In this document: in pieces, positions 46,091-56,241 of the stretch
Numbering within the stretch: position 1 is the first letter of the stretch
Layout: each line of letters begins with the position of its first letter
Source: Sphingobacterium sp. SYP-B4668
GTDB lineage: Bacteria > Bacteroidota > Bacteroidia > Sphingobacteriales > Sphingobacteriaceae
DNA: 64,000 nucleotides
Reading direction: 5' to 3'
Assembly (NCBI RefSeq): GCF_027627455.1
Contig: NZ_CP115483.1
Coordinates: 2,232,001 to 2,296,000, forward strand
Translations under genes and position numbers: made by a program
The notes under the pieces: model-generated
What the model saw: the letters and a program-made list of their open reading frames with translations, nothing else
Told to the model about the DNA's origin: nothing
Databases searched by the model: none

Positions 46091-46152
46091 ATTGAGATAA
46101 TTCGATAGTATCGATTTTTTTACAATTCTTAATTTTGATTAATCAATTATAG
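46091..46152 (+). promoter_or_regulatory. Composite PUL promoter, copy B (before the IPT-SusCD operon)
   Basis: ATTGAGATAATTCGA (46091-46105), -7 box TAATTTTG (46130-46137) and TAATCAATTATAG (46140-46152), in the same spacing as copy A. The 34 nt between the two exact boxes match copy A at 18 of 34 positions, chiefly in the -7 area (TACA...CTTA.TTTTG). The position of the -33 TTTG in copy A reads ATCG here, so this promoter looks weak without an activator. Confidence 0.8.
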
Positions 46153-46733
46153 AATTAGACCGTTAGATACACAAGTAGATTTTAGATACTTTGACAGCGA
46201 TTTTGCAACGAACAATCTAGCATGCTCCGCAAATCTCTAAAAATTTAAGTCGATAAGAACTGGAATTTTACAGAAAAAGCATGTTATATCACGAATAGTT
46301 TGGGTGGTATGAATTGTACAAATTGTTGAATGGAAACCTAAAGTAATAGCCGCTACAAATCACGAAGATTTCGGTAAGCCGTACTCTCGAATTTTTTAAC
46401 CAAAAAGCTAATACCATTTAGCTTAAATATAAATAATCAATTATGACAATGTTAGTACGAAACTTTTCTTTGATAAGGGTACTGTCTAATCGTTCAAATG
46501 CGGATACCGGGCAAAAAGAGCAATTATTAGTCACGCCGCCGTGATTTGAGATTTAGATCGTATGCTGAATTTTCAGAATCTACGAAATGCATATACCGCT
46601 TATTCGAGCGTAATATGGGGGTACTGTATGAAATAGTATCTGCTAAAAACTAATCGACAATTAATGAGCGAGGATAATGTCACGCTACATTATAAATACA
46701 CCAACTAGAACACGCTAACCAGAAATTATAATT
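46153..46733 (+). other. Predicted ~590-nt leader of the IPT-SusCD transcript
   Basis: No gene seen between copy B and the ATG at 46734. A second TAATCAATTAT occurs at 46434-46444, but without a companion 15-mer. A small hairpin TCACG-CCGC-CGTGA is near 46531-46544. Either the mRNA has an unusually long 5' leader or a further promoter lies closer to the gene. Confidence 0.45.
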
Positions 46734-48191
46734 ATGAAAACTACACATGTGGTAAAAAGCAATAATGGCTTCCTGCGTAGAATATTGTGGGCCTTTGTTG
46801 CACTTAGTTTAGGCTTTGTAGGGTGCAAGGATGACAGTCAGCAAGTCGCTGATGCCTTACCTTTTGACCCCTCGAAACCAGTCGTCGTGTCTGATTTCAA
46901 ACCCAAAGCGGGAGGAATGGGGCAACGCTTAGTGATTTATGGCCAAAATTTTGGGAATGATCTCGCAAAAGTGTCGGTATCTATAGGAGGAAAAGAGGCG
47001 AAAGTCATCAATGTGGAAGGGGAATCCTTGTACTGTTTGGTACCGAGGCAAGCTTTCGGTGGAAATATAGAGGTGCGTGTCGGAGGCCAAGATAAAGTAG
47101 TGGTAGGTAAAGCCGAACAACTTTTTGACTATCAACGTAAAATGGTGGTATCGACTATCATCGGGTATCGGAATGCTAGAGGTGACGAGCCTTGGAAAGA
47201 CGGAAAATTTAAAGATCCGGATGAGACAAAGATGGCGAGCGGATTTTGGGAACCCTCTTTCCTGAAATTTGACCCAGTCAACCCAAAGCACTTGTGGATG
47301 ACATTTGATAATAATAATGGGCTCTATCTAATCAATTTTGCAGATAGTACGGTAACTAAGAAGCGTTCTGACTTTGACCGTCCGCGGAGTATCGACTTTA
47401 CGCTTGATAGTAAATACATGATCATTGCAGAAGATCGTGGCGGAGAAAATGACCGAGCTACGTATCGCTTATCGAGAGATCGAAATTGGCAAGATAGAGA
47501 AATCCTGACTACATATAGGCAGTGTAATGGTGCATCCGTCCATCCAGTGAATGGTGAAATGTACTTCAATAGCTACGAAAAAGGACAGTTTTTTCGCTTT
47601 GATTTAAACAAGTATTTTAATGAAGGGCTTGGTGTCAAGGATTATGAGACTTTGTTCGTGGTGCATGATCCGCAATGGGAATATAAAATCATGATACATC
47701 CTACCGGAAACTACGCCTACATCGTGGTCATCAACCAACATTATATCCTCCGGGTAGATTATAATTGGGACAAGAAGCAGTTCAATCAGCCATACTTGGT
47801 CTGTGGCCAACTTAAAGGAGCGGGTTATGAAGATGCAGTAGGTTCATCCGCTCGTCTGCGGAATCCATATCAGGGGGTCTTCGTGAAGAATCCTACATAT
47901 GTGGCTGCAGGTAAGACGGATGAATATGATTTTTATTTTACTGATCAACAGAATCATGCTATTCGCGTACTGTCTCCTGACGGGAGTGTGAATACTTTTG
48001 CTGGAAGAGGGAGCTCGAGTATCAACGCAAACCCATACGGCTATGTTGACGGTGATTTACGGCAAGAAGCACGGTTTGATCGACCATCGGGCATAGCCTA
48101 TAATGAGGCAGAAGGCGCATTTTATATTGGAGACCAATCGAATCGTCGCATCCGCAAGATTGCTTTTGAAGAAATGGATGAAAATAAATAA
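46734..48191 (+). CDS. IPT/TIG-domain lipoprotein with NHL-type propeller, PUL surface protein
   Basis: A 485-residue lipoprotein (signal ends GFVGC, Cys 31). An IPT/TIG immunoglobulin-like domain follows (about 47-125: VSDFKPKAGGMGQRLVIYGQNFG, in two pieces). The remainder is an NHL/SMP-type beta-propeller (YDFYFTDQQNHAIRVLSPDG, FYIGDQSNRRIRKI). Such proteins occur beside SusC/SusD and are probably exposed glycan-binding or scaffold proteins. It is the first gene of the operon after copy B; the SusC start lies 19 nt after its stop. Confidence 0.85.
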   Translation: MKTTHVVKSNNGFLRRILWAFVALSLGFVGCKDDSQQVADALPFDPSKPVVVSDFKPKAGGMGQRLVIYGQNFGNDLAKVSVSIGGKEAKVINVEGESLYCLVPRQAFGGNIEVRVGGQDKVVVGKAEQLFDYQRKMVVSTIIGYRNARGDEPWKDGKFKDPDETKMASGFWEPSFLKFDPVNPKHLWMTFDNNNGLYLINFADSTVTKKRSDFDRPRSIDFTLDSKYMIIAEDRGGENDRATYRLSRDRNWQDREILTTYRQCNGASVHPVNGEMYFNSYEKGQFFRFDLNKYFNEGLGVKDYETLFVVHDPQWEYKIMIHPTGNYAYIVVINQHYILRVDYNWDKKQFNQPYLVCGQLKGAGYEDAVGSSARLRNPYQGVFVKNPTYVAAGKTDEYDFYFTDQQNHAIRVLSPDGSVNTFAGRGSSSINANPYGYVDGDLRQEARFDRPSGIAYNEAEGAFYIGDQSNRRIRKIAFEEMDENK

Positions 48192-48210
48192 CGCACAATC
48201 AGTGATTTTC

Positions 48211-51200
48211 ATGATGAAAAGAATTTTAATAATATGTATGTTGCTTCTCGGTGCGACTTTTAGCGCACTGGCGCAAGAGATTGTCGAAGTAACAGGTGTC
48301 GTAACCGATGCCCAAAAGGAACCACTAGTTGGGGTTAGTATTTTTGTGACCGATGCACCAGGTTTAGGTACTGTTACTGACAATAATGGTAGATATAAAA
48401 TTAAGATAGAGCAATACAAGAAATTGACTTTCTCCTATCTAGGGTATGAAAAGCAAGAAATACTTATAAAAGATGGTGTTACGGTCAACGTCACACTACA
48501 GAAATCAGAAATGAGCGTGTTGGACGAGGTTGTGGTGACGGGAACAGGTACTCAAAAGAGGCTGACCGTGACCGGAGCAGTGACCACCGTAAATGTAAAT
48601 GATCTGAAATCCAACCCGACTTCGAGCTTGTCTAATGCCTTGGCCGGAAATGTTCCGGGTATAATGGCAATGATGCAATCAGGCCAACCTGGGAAAAATA
48701 TCTCGGAATTCTGGATTCGCGGAATTTCGACGTTTGGGGGTGGTACTGGAGCATTGGTATTGGTCGATAACATAGAGCGTGATATCAATGAAATCAATAT
48801 TGAGGATATAGAATCGTTTTCTGTACTGAAAGATGCCGCTGTTACAGCTATTTATGGGTCTAGAGGAGCAAATGGAGTTATTCTCATCACGAGCAAAAGA
48901 GGTAAAGAGGGGAAGATTGACATTAATTTCAAAGATGAAACTATTTACAATACTCGAACGATTACGCCGGAATTCGAAGATGGGGTGACGTATGCAAGGT
49001 TGTTAAATGAATCGCGGGTCACTCGCAATCAGGCTCCCATCTATCAAGATGAAGAACTGGAAATCTTGAGATTGGGTTTAGACCCAGATTTGTATCCCAA
49101 CGTGAATTGGCAGGATCTCTTGCTTAAAGATGGTGCAATGACCTATAGGGCCAATCTCAATATGAGTGGCGGTGGGGCAACAGCTCGTTATTTCGCTTCT
49201 GGCAGCTATGTAGAAGAAGGAGGGATGTATAAGATTGATGAAACGTTAAGGAATGATTACAATACAAATGCAAACTATAAACGTTGGAACTATCGCCTCA
49301 ACACAGATTTTAACATTACCAAAACAACTGTGGCAAAACTGGGTATTGCAGGTGCTCTGGGTAAGCGTAATAGCCCAGGATTAGGTGATGAAGATTTTTG
49401 GGGGGTGTTGTTCGGATATTCACCTATTCGTACCCCAATTATGTATTCGAATGGCTATGTTCCTGCCATTGGGATCGGAAACCAAACCAATCCTTGGGTG
49501 GTGGCTACACAAACTGGATTTAACGAACATTGGACAAATAATATACAAACCAATATATCCATCGAGCAAAACTTTGATTTTATTACAAAGGGACTTCGTG
49601 CTAGAGGAATCTTTGGATTTGATACAAATAATAAGAGCAATATACATCGTCGTAAATGGCCAGAGCAATGGCGAGCTGAGCGAGCTCGGGATGAAAACGG
49701 AAACCTCATATTTACACATGTATCCGATCCTAGCGAATTGTATCAATACAGCACGGCGGAAGGTGAAAGACGAGAGTTTTTGGATTTGATGTTCAATTAT
49801 GACCGAAGTATCGGTAATCATAACGTAGGGGGAGTGGCTAGATTCACACGTGATGCGCTGGTCAAAACGGTAAATGTTGGTGACGATATCAAAAACGGTT
49901 TGTCCCGACGAAATCAGGCTTTGGCTGGACGGGTGACCTACAATTGGAAAAATCGTTATTTTACAGATTTTAACTTCGGATATACGGGTTCTGAGAACTT
50001 CTCTTTGGGACAGCAATATGGCTTTTTCCCTGCATTCTCAGCAGCTTGGAATGTGGCAGAGGAGTCGATAGTCAAAGAGAACGTCCTGTGGATGAATATG
50101 TTTAAAATCCGCTACTCTTGGGGCAAGGTGGGTAATGATCAGCTGAAAATTGGTAATGATTTGGAACGCTTTCCTTACCTCTATGCGATTGGAAGTGGAG
50201 GTGGCTATCAGTGGGCAGACTATGGATTTAATAGATCTTACGATGGGATGAGGTTTACTCAGGTAGCTTCTCCATATGTAACTTGGGAGATGGCTACCAA
50301 GCAGAATTTAGGTTTTGATATTGCGCTTTTTCACGATAAGGTTATTGCTAATTTGGATTTCTTTAATGAGGAGCGGACAGGGATTTATATGGAGCGGAGA
50401 TTTTTACCTGAGATTGTGGGGTTGGAAAGCACTCCTAGAGCCAATGTCGGCGCTGTGAGATCTCGAGGTTTTGATGGACGCTTTGAGTACAAACAAAAAA
50501 TTGGGGAGGTAAATCTTACCGCTAGAAGTAATATCACTTATAGTAAGAACACTATTATGGAAAGGGATGAAGAGAATAATGTCTATGGTTATCAGAATGA
50601 AAGAGGATTTCGTGTAGATCAAGCCAAGGGTTTAGTTGCTTTAGGCCTATTCAAAGATTATGACGATATCCGTAATAGTCCAACTCAAACTTTTGGCAAC
50701 TACCAACCTGGAGATATTAAATATAAGGATGTGAATGGTGATGGTGTAATCAATGATGGAGATCGGGTACCTATTGGTGCGACCAGACGACCAAACCTTA
50801 TTTATGGAATAGGGGCTTCTGCTAGTTGGAAGGGGTTGGATGTAAATATCCATTTGCAAGGGGCAGGCAAATCTACTTTTTTCACATATGGAAAGACGGT
50901 GTATGCGTTCAGTGAAGGAGAGTGGGGACAAGTAATGAAGGGGGTAATGGGCGAAAATCGTTGGATATCTGCTGAAATCTCTGGAGATCCAGCAACGGAG
51001 AATCCTAATGCTTCTTATCCGCGCTTGAGTTTTGGTCCAAATCCTAATAATTTTAGGGAATCTACATTTTGGCTACGAAATGGTCAATATCTCCGTCTCA
51101 AAACAGTAGATATTGGCTACTCGATTCCGAAACATTTAGCTAATAGAATCAAAACCAACAACATTCGAGTATTTTTTGTTGGGAGTAATTTGCTAACCTG

Positions 51201-51300
51201 GTCAAAATTCAAGCTTTGGGACCCAGAACTCGCGAGTCCAAGAGGCGAGGACTACCCGTTGCCTAAATCCTTTACATTGGGCTTAAGTATTAACCTATAA
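48211..51300 (+). CDS. SusC/RagA-family TonB-dependent outer-membrane transporter
   Basis: The start at 48211 gives MMKRILIICMLLLGATFSALA, a proper signal peptide, just after the upstream gene; earlier in-frame ATGs lie within that gene. The mature part begins with a carboxypeptidase-D-like regulatory domain (EVTGVVTDAQKEPLVGVSI), then a plug (LDEVVVTGTGTQKR, then DAAVTAIYGSRGANGVILI) and a long beta-barrel ending FTLGLSINL, with C-terminal aromatic-rich strand. Length about 1029 is usual for SusC. With SusD, it imports oligosaccharides across the outer membrane using TonB. Confidence 0.95.
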   Translation: MMKRILIICMLLLGATFSALAQEIVEVTGVVTDAQKEPLVGVSIFVTDAPGLGTVTDNNGRYKIKIEQYKKLTFSYLGYEKQEILIKDGVTVNVTLQKSEMSVLDEVVVTGTGTQKRLTVTGAVTTVNVNDLKSNPTSSLSNALAGNVPGIMAMMQSGQPGKNISEFWIRGISTFGGGTGALVLVDNIERDINEINIEDIESFSVLKDAAVTAIYGSRGANGVILITSKRGKEGKIDINFKDETIYNTRTITPEFEDGVTYARLLNESRVTRNQAPIYQDEELEILRLGLDPDLYPNVNWQDLLLKDGAMTYRANLNMSGGGATARYFASGSYVEEGGMYKIDETLRNDYNTNANYKRWNYRLNTDFNITKTTVAKLGIAGALGKRNSPGLGDEDFWGVLFGYSPIRTPIMYSNGYVPAIGIGNQTNPWVVATQTGFNEHWTNNIQTNISIEQNFDFITKGLRARGIFGFDTNNKSNIHRRKWPEQWRAERARDENGNLIFTHVSDPSELYQYSTAEGERREFLDLMFNYDRSIGNHNVGGVARFTRDALVKTVNVGDDIKNGLSRRNQALAGRVTYNWKNRYFTDFNFGYTGSENFSLGQQYGFFPAFSAAWNVAEESIVKENVLWMNMFKIRYSWGKVGNDQLKIGNDLERFPYLYAIGSGGGYQWADYGFNRSYDGMRFTQVASPYVTWEMATKQNLGFDIALFHDKVIANLDFFNEERTGIYMERRFLPEIVGLESTPRANVGAVRSRGFDGRFEYKQKIGEVNLTARSNITYSKNTIMERDEENNVYGYQNERGFRVDQAKGLVALGLFKDYDDIRNSPTQTFGNYQPGDIKYKDVNGDGVINDGDRVPIGATRRPNLIYGIGASASWKGLDVNIHLQGAGKSTFFTYGKTVYAFSEGEWGQVMKGVMGENRWISAEISGDPATENPNASYPRLSFGPNPNNFRESTFWLRNGQYLRLKTVDIGYSIPKHLANRIKTNNIRVFFVGSNLLTWSKFKLWDPELASPRGEDYPLPKSFTLGLSINL

Positions 51301-51311
51301 ATCGAACAAAG

Positions 51312-53366
51312 ATGCAAAAGAAAATATATTTCGTGGTCTTACTTGTGCTTTGCACCCACATCATTACTTCCTGTAAAAAAGATTACTTGAAGTCGGACCA
51401 ATTTTTTAAAGATCGAATAACGATTGAGAAAGTATTCAAAAGCAAGGTTTATACCGAACAATGGCTAGCGCATGTATATGAAGAGTTTAAGGGCATCAAT
51501 GCTGATGTGGCGAGTAAGGGCCTTACTCCACATAATTTTGCGGACGATATGTACTATGGTGATCGGGATAAGGATTATGATCCTTCGAAAAACGAACTCT
51601 CCTACAACATGTTCAAAATGGGACTTTACACCGAGAATGATAAGCAAGGTACTTGGACACAATGCTACAGGGGGATTCGTAATGCAACGACATTCATTCA
51701 GAATGTGTACATGAATGTAGAAATGAGTCCAGTAGAAATTGAAGACTACAGAGGGCAAGCGCGTTTTGCAAGGGCTTACTTATATTGGCAATTGCTTCGG
51801 AAGTATGGCCCCATTCCACTGTTGCCAGACGAAGGGATTGACTATACCGAAAGCTATGACAATATCGCTACCGCGCGTAGTACTTATGAAGAGTGTGCAA
51901 CCTATATCAGCAATGAAATGTTGCAAGCCGCCAAAGAAATGCAAAAATTAGGCATGAATCGAGGGCAGGATGGCTCCGCTCGTCCCACTTGTGGAGCAGC
52001 GTTGGCTACTCGGGCCAAAGTTTTGCTATATGCTGCAAGTCCGCTTGCCAACGGAAATACGTCCAACTTTGCCACAAGACTAGTCGATGATTCAGGTAAG
52101 CGCTTGCTTTCTGCCGATTATCAAGAGGAGAAATGGGCCAAAGCTGCCGCAGCTGCTAGGGATGTCATTGAGCTTGGTGTGTATCAACTTTATTGGGTTC
52201 CAATCCAGGAAACCGGTCAAGATGCTACGGTAATACCACCAAAGGATAATAACTTTTCAGAAAAGAGTTGGCCAGCTGGTTGGGCAAATATTGATCCGGC
52301 TAAGTCTTACGCACAGGTTTTTGATGGTACATTGCAAGCGTCGGGAAATCCAGAGCTGATATTTACTAGAGGTAACAATCAGCAAGGAGAAGGGATAGAT
52401 GCGATGGTCATCCACCAACTACCGCGATCGGCTACAGGCTGGAATACACATGGGCTTACCCAAAAGTTAGTCGATGCTTATTATATGAACGATGGAAGGG
52501 ATGCGCCGGGAAAAGACAACGAAATCGGTCGTGGCAATGGCACCGAACGGGTGAAAGGTTACGTAAGCAAAGAAGACTTTGATGCAGGTAAATACAAGCC
52601 GCTTAGAGAAGGCGTATCTCTGCAATATGCAAATCGTGAGCCTCGTTTTTATGCTTCAGTAGCTTATAATGGCAGTTTTTGGACACTCTTAAATGAAACT
52701 CAGGAACGAAATCGTAATCAACAGGTATTCTATTATCGGGATGACAATCGAGGTAATGGCTTTAATTCGTCCAACGCGTATTGGTTACGTACTGGGTTTG
52801 GTGTTAAGAAGTTCGTACACCCAAGCGATACCTATGAAGGAGGAAGCGCTGCACGTGTAATTCCAAAAGCCGAGCCTGCTATTCGTTATGCAGACATTCT
52901 GCTTGCGTATGCCGAAGCGCTGAATGAACTTGACGGATCTTACAATATCCCTTCATGGCGTGATGGAAGTTACGCTATCAGTCGAAATATCAGTGAGATG
53001 CAAAGAGGTATTCATCCTATTCGTATTCGAGGGGGAGTACCTGATTATCCTACTACGGTATACAGCAGTAAAACGGAGCTACGTAAATCCTTAAAGCGCG
53101 AACGCTTTATTGAGTTGATGGGGGAAGGGCAACGCTATTATGACTTGCGCCGCTGGATGGATGCCCCGGTAGAAGAGGCATTGCCTGTCTATGGATGTAA
53201 TGTGCTGATGAACGGAAAGGAACGTGATCTTTTTCATCAACCGGTGGCGGTATGGGCGCTCAAAACTACTTTTGCAGATAAGATGTGGTTTTGGCCAATC
53301 AGTCATAATGAGCTTAAACGAAATAAACGTTTGACACAAAATCCAGGATGGACGTATAACGATTAA
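51312..53366 (+). CDS. SusD/RagB-family glycan-binding lipoprotein
   Basis: A 684-residue lipoprotein (signal ends IITSC, Cys 21) starting 11 nt after the SusC stop. SusD features: TPR-like helices in the N-terminal half (YRGIRNATTFIQNV, YRGQARFARAYLYWQLLRKYG), the AEPAIRYADILLAYAEALNEL helix near 517-537, and a final LMGEGQRYYDLRRWMD and LTQNPGW. It is larger than the common 500-600. It caps SusC and binds the glycan. Specificity unknown. Confidence 0.94.
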   Translation: MQKKIYFVVLLVLCTHIITSCKKDYLKSDQFFKDRITIEKVFKSKVYTEQWLAHVYEEFKGINADVASKGLTPHNFADDMYYGDRDKDYDPSKNELSYNMFKMGLYTENDKQGTWTQCYRGIRNATTFIQNVYMNVEMSPVEIEDYRGQARFARAYLYWQLLRKYGPIPLLPDEGIDYTESYDNIATARSTYEECATYISNEMLQAAKEMQKLGMNRGQDGSARPTCGAALATRAKVLLYAASPLANGNTSNFATRLVDDSGKRLLSADYQEEKWAKAAAAARDVIELGVYQLYWVPIQETGQDATVIPPKDNNFSEKSWPAGWANIDPAKSYAQVFDGTLQASGNPELIFTRGNNQQGEGIDAMVIHQLPRSATGWNTHGLTQKLVDAYYMNDGRDAPGKDNEIGRGNGTERVKGYVSKEDFDAGKYKPLREGVSLQYANREPRFYASVAYNGSFWTLLNETQERNRNQQVFYYRDDNRGNGFNSSNAYWLRTGFGVKKFVHPSDTYEGGSAARVIPKAEPAIRYADILLAYAEALNELDGSYNIPSWRDGSYAISRNISEMQRGIHPIRIRGGVPDYPTTVYSSKTELRKSLKRERFIELMGEGQRYYDLRRWMDAPVEEALPVYGCNVLMNGKERDLFHQPVAVWALKTTFADKMWFWPISHNELKRNKRLTQNPGWTYND

Positions 53367-53492
53367 ATAGCGAAACTTGGATTCAAGACGGCTTCAACAA
53401 TCTCAATAAATGAGTGCAAAAAAACGGATTCATTAAAGCGCTTGGGCGTAATGTAGTTAGCGCAGCGCGAATATCTTAATGAATAAATAAAA

Positions 53493-54497
53493 ATGAACAA
53501 AAACTATATTCCAATGAAAAAAACATATATACAGCTCTGGCTGCTTTCATTGCTACTCATCTGTGGTGGATGTAATGATGAGTGGAAAGACGAACAGTTT
53601 GAAAATTTTATTTCATTTAAAGCCCCATTGGGAAGCGAGGGGGTATCGAATATTTATGTTCGATACAAGAGCGATCAAAAGACCTCTTTTCAGCTACCAC
53701 TAATCGTTAGTGGATCTGCTATAAATGATAAAAATATGAGTGTCCATATTGGTATAGATTCTGATACGTTGAGTGTTTTGAACTTCGAACGATTCCAAAA
53801 TCGAGAAGATTTTTACTACAGAAAGCTTAATGACCAATATTTCTCCATGCCTAGTACCGTTGAAGTGAAAGCCGGAGAGAATACGGCTTTAATGACGATA
53901 GATTTTACACTTAAAGATATTGACATGGTGGATAAGTGGGTACTACCGCTGGCAATTAAGGAAGATGCTTCTTATAATTACATAGCTAACCCCCGCAAGC
54001 ACTACAGAAAGGCGCTCTTGCGGATTAATCCGTTCAATGATTATTCGGGGACATACAGTGGAACGGCTCTCAAAACAAGTATGGAAGGTTACGAAAATGA
54101 AACACCCATTGTTAAAAGTGAAATCAAAAGTTATGTGGTAAACGAGAATACCATTTTTTTCTACGCGGGAAACATAGACGAAGAGCGGCAAGATCGTCGC
54201 AATTACAAAATCTACGCAACTTTTAACGCAACAGGGGGAGTCAGCTTCCGTGCTGACAATCCCAGTATTAAGTTTAACGTGAATAAGGATGCCAGTTACA
54301 CCATCTCCGAACAGATGGATGCTGTACGTCCATATCTACTTCGTCGGTATATATCGATCAATAACATCGATTATAAATTTACAGATTACACAATGGTCCC
54401 TAATGTTGATATCAACTATAAGGTGACTGGGTCGCTAACGTTACAGCGGCGCTTAAATACCGAAATTCCTGACGAGGATCAGTCTATAGAATGGTAA
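53493..54497 (+). CDS. DUF1735/DUF4973-type PUL surface lipoprotein
   Basis: A 334-residue lipoprotein with lipobox ICGGC (Cys 27; Cys 20 if the second ATG, at 53514, is used). The N-terminal immunoglobulin-like domain (about 35-170) has the DUF1735 pattern LPLIVSGSAINDKNMSVHIG and MPSTVEVKAGENTALMTIDF. The C-terminal half looks like DUF4973. These proteins follow SusD in many PULs and are probable surface glycan-binding proteins. It starts 126 nt after SusD and ends the operon, before two hairpins. Confidence 0.8.
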   Translation: MNKNYIPMKKTYIQLWLLSLLLICGGCNDEWKDEQFENFISFKAPLGSEGVSNIYVRYKSDQKTSFQLPLIVSGSAINDKNMSVHIGIDSDTLSVLNFERFQNREDFYYRKLNDQYFSMPSTVEVKAGENTALMTIDFTLKDIDMVDKWVLPLAIKEDASYNYIANPRKHYRKALLRINPFNDYSGTYSGTALKTSMEGYENETPIVKSEIKSYVVNENTIFFYAGNIDEERQDRRNYKIYATFNATGGVSFRADNPSIKFNVNKDASYTISEQMDAVRPYLLRRYISINNIDYKFTDYTMVPNVDINYKVTGSLTLQRRLNTEIPDEDQSIEW

Positions 54498-54559
54498 AAG
54501 TGAAAATGAGTGTGTTCACTTATAAAAGCTAGTTTATTGAGTTAAGTTTATAGGTTGGA

Positions 54560-54611
54560 AGTGCGGAGCGTGAAGCTTCGCATTTCTTTTTGAGCAAGTT
54601 CAGGGAACTTG
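54560..54611 (+). terminator. Double hairpin at the end of the SusCD operon
   Basis: AGTGCGGAGC (54560-54569) pairs with GCTTCGCATT (54575-54584), followed by TTTCTTTTT. A second stem CAAGTTC/GAACTTG (54595-54611) follows, before TTGTTTT. Both look like intrinsic terminators. Confidence 0.7.
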
Positions 54612-54660
54612 TTGTTTTATTCAACTTGCTTTATCTATACCGTGAGGATTATAAAGGACA

Positions 54661-54704
54661 AAAACGAAAGGTTAAGAATTCAATATTCTTAACCTTTCGT
54701 TTTT
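54661..54704. terminator. Bidirectional terminator between the SusCD operon and msrAB
   Basis: A perfect 19-bp inverted repeat: AAAACGAAAGGTTAAGAAT at 54661-54679 and its complement at 54685-54703, with a 5-nt loop. The end arms are A/T runs on both sides, so it can act on either strand. Confidence 0.85.
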
Positions 54705-54726
54705 GGAAAATGTAACGGATAGATCT

Positions 54727-55824
54727 TTATTCCTTGTCTAATAAAGGCAAGTATTTCTCATATCCTTGTTTTTTCATATCTTCTTTTGGAACAAATTTTA
54801 AAGATGCACTATTGATACAGTATCGCAATCCACCTTTATCAGCAGGTCCGTCATCGAATACATGTCCTAGGTGTGCATCTCCTGCTTTGCTGCGTACTTC
54901 AGTACGTATCATGCCATGCGTCTTATCTACCTTTTCTTCTATGATGTCTTGATTGATTGGTTTTGAGAAGCTTGGCCATCCACAACCAGAATCAAATTTG
55001 TCTGTAGATACAAAAAGAGGTTCACCGGTGGTAATATCTACATAAATGCCTTCTCTAAACTCGGCATCGTATTCATTTTGAAAGGGGCGTTCTGTAGCGC
55101 CCTTTTGCGTCACTTCGTATTGTAGAGGCGTGAGTTTGGCTTTTAACGTAGTATCATCTGGTTTGGTATATTCAGATACTGGTGCGGGGTTAGCATTTTT
55201 AGCATATTCGAATAGATTTGGTGGAATATGACAGTAGCCTCCTGGATTCTTATCGAGGTAGTCTTGATGATAATCTTCGGCAGAATAGTAATTCTTAAGC
55301 GGTAAATTTTCAATAGCTATAGGGGCAGAATAATGCTTGGCTAAATCGCTCAATTTTTGTGTGATGAGAGGTGCATCTTCATCATTCTTATAATAAATTC
55401 CGGTTCTGTATTGTGTACCCACATCATTACCCTGGCGATTCACACTCGTGGGTTCTATCGTTTTGAAGTAGAAGTCAATTAGTTTTCCCAATTCCAGTAC
55501 TTGCGGGTCATATATGACTTTAACGGTCTCTGTGTAGCCTGTGTTTTTATAGGAGACATCTTCATATGTTGGATTTGGCGTATTCCCATTAGCATAACCA
55601 ACTTCAGTGGCTAGTACTCCTCTGATTTGTTTAAAGAAATGCTCTGTCCCCCAGAAACATCCCCCAGCAAAATAAATCTCTTTACCATTTTTCATACTTT
55701 CTTCTTTTTTTTGTGTTTGTTTTTCCGTGACAGAATTACTTGTAAAAATGTGTGAATTTGCGGCAACAACAACTGCAGCTCCCAATAGCACACAAATCGC
55801 AATCATTGTAGTTTTCATTTTCAT
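54727..55824 (-). CDS. msrAB: Bifunctional peptide methionine sulfoxide reductase MsrA-MsrB, exported
   Basis: A 365-residue fusion. A signal/anchor (about 5-23) and a linker rich in Lys/Gln/Glu (35-45) come first. The MsrA domain (about 47-205) has the catalytic Cys 56 in [13 protein letters not shown], then [16 protein letters not shown]. The MsrB domain (about 225-358) has [21 protein letters not shown] and the catalytic Cys 336 in RYCINSASL. It repairs R and S methionine sulfoxide in envelope proteins. MsrB lacks the usual zinc CxxC pairs. Length is typical of exported MsrAB. Confidence 0.95.
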   Translation of the reverse strand: MKMKTTMIAICVLLGAAVVVAANSHIFTSNSVTEKQTQKKEESMKNGKEIYFAGGCFWGTEHFFKQIRGVLATEVGYANGNTPNPTYEDVSYKNTGYTETVKVIYDPQVLELGKLIDFYFKTIEPTSVNRQGNDVGTQYRTGIYYKNDEDAPLITQKLSDLAKHYSAPIAIENLPLKNYYSAEDYHQDYLDKNPGGYCHIPPNLFEYAKNANPAPVSEYTKPDDTTLKAKLTPLQYEVTQKGATERPFQNEYDAEFREGIYVDITTGEPLFVSTDKFDSGCGWPSFSKPINQDIIEEKVDKTHGMIRTEVRSKAGDAHLGHVFDDGPADKGGLRYCINSASLKFVPKEDMKKQGYEKYLPLLDKE

Positions 55825-56241
55825 TCTATTTGTTGATGAGTATTTATTAACATAAGTCCAAAAATCAGAAACAGGAAGCCCTCGAGTATAAGGACATCCG
55901 TAACTGGCACCTCATCTACTATTTACCAAACACTATGCATGGTCAATAGAAAGCCGGGCGTAAAAACAAAGATACCAATCATTCCTCACGCCGCATATTT
56001 GGTCAACGTCATTTTTTATATTGACAATAGGCCAACTTTTTGTCTTGTTCAATACAGGGTTTTATAAATATAATAATAGCTAACAGTTTGTATGTTAATG
56101 ATTAATGATGGCTTGGTTGTGGTAATTTCATGATGTCGTTTTTCCGGAACGTGTAGACTTGGTTTTCCTTAAGGTAAGATTTAGCTCTTTTTGTATGTTT
56201 ATTTAAGTTGAACTGCTTCAAGAAAGTTGAAAAAAAATTTG
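55825..56241. other. Intergenic region between msrAB and the ArsR operon
   Basis: About 420 bases, AT-rich, no gene seen. The right end carries the ArsR operon promoter and operators described separately. Confidence 0.5.

Noticed and set aside
49420..50016. Open frame of 198 codons opposite the SusC gene.
   Set aside because: It overlaps conserved barrel sequence and shows no recognisable domain.
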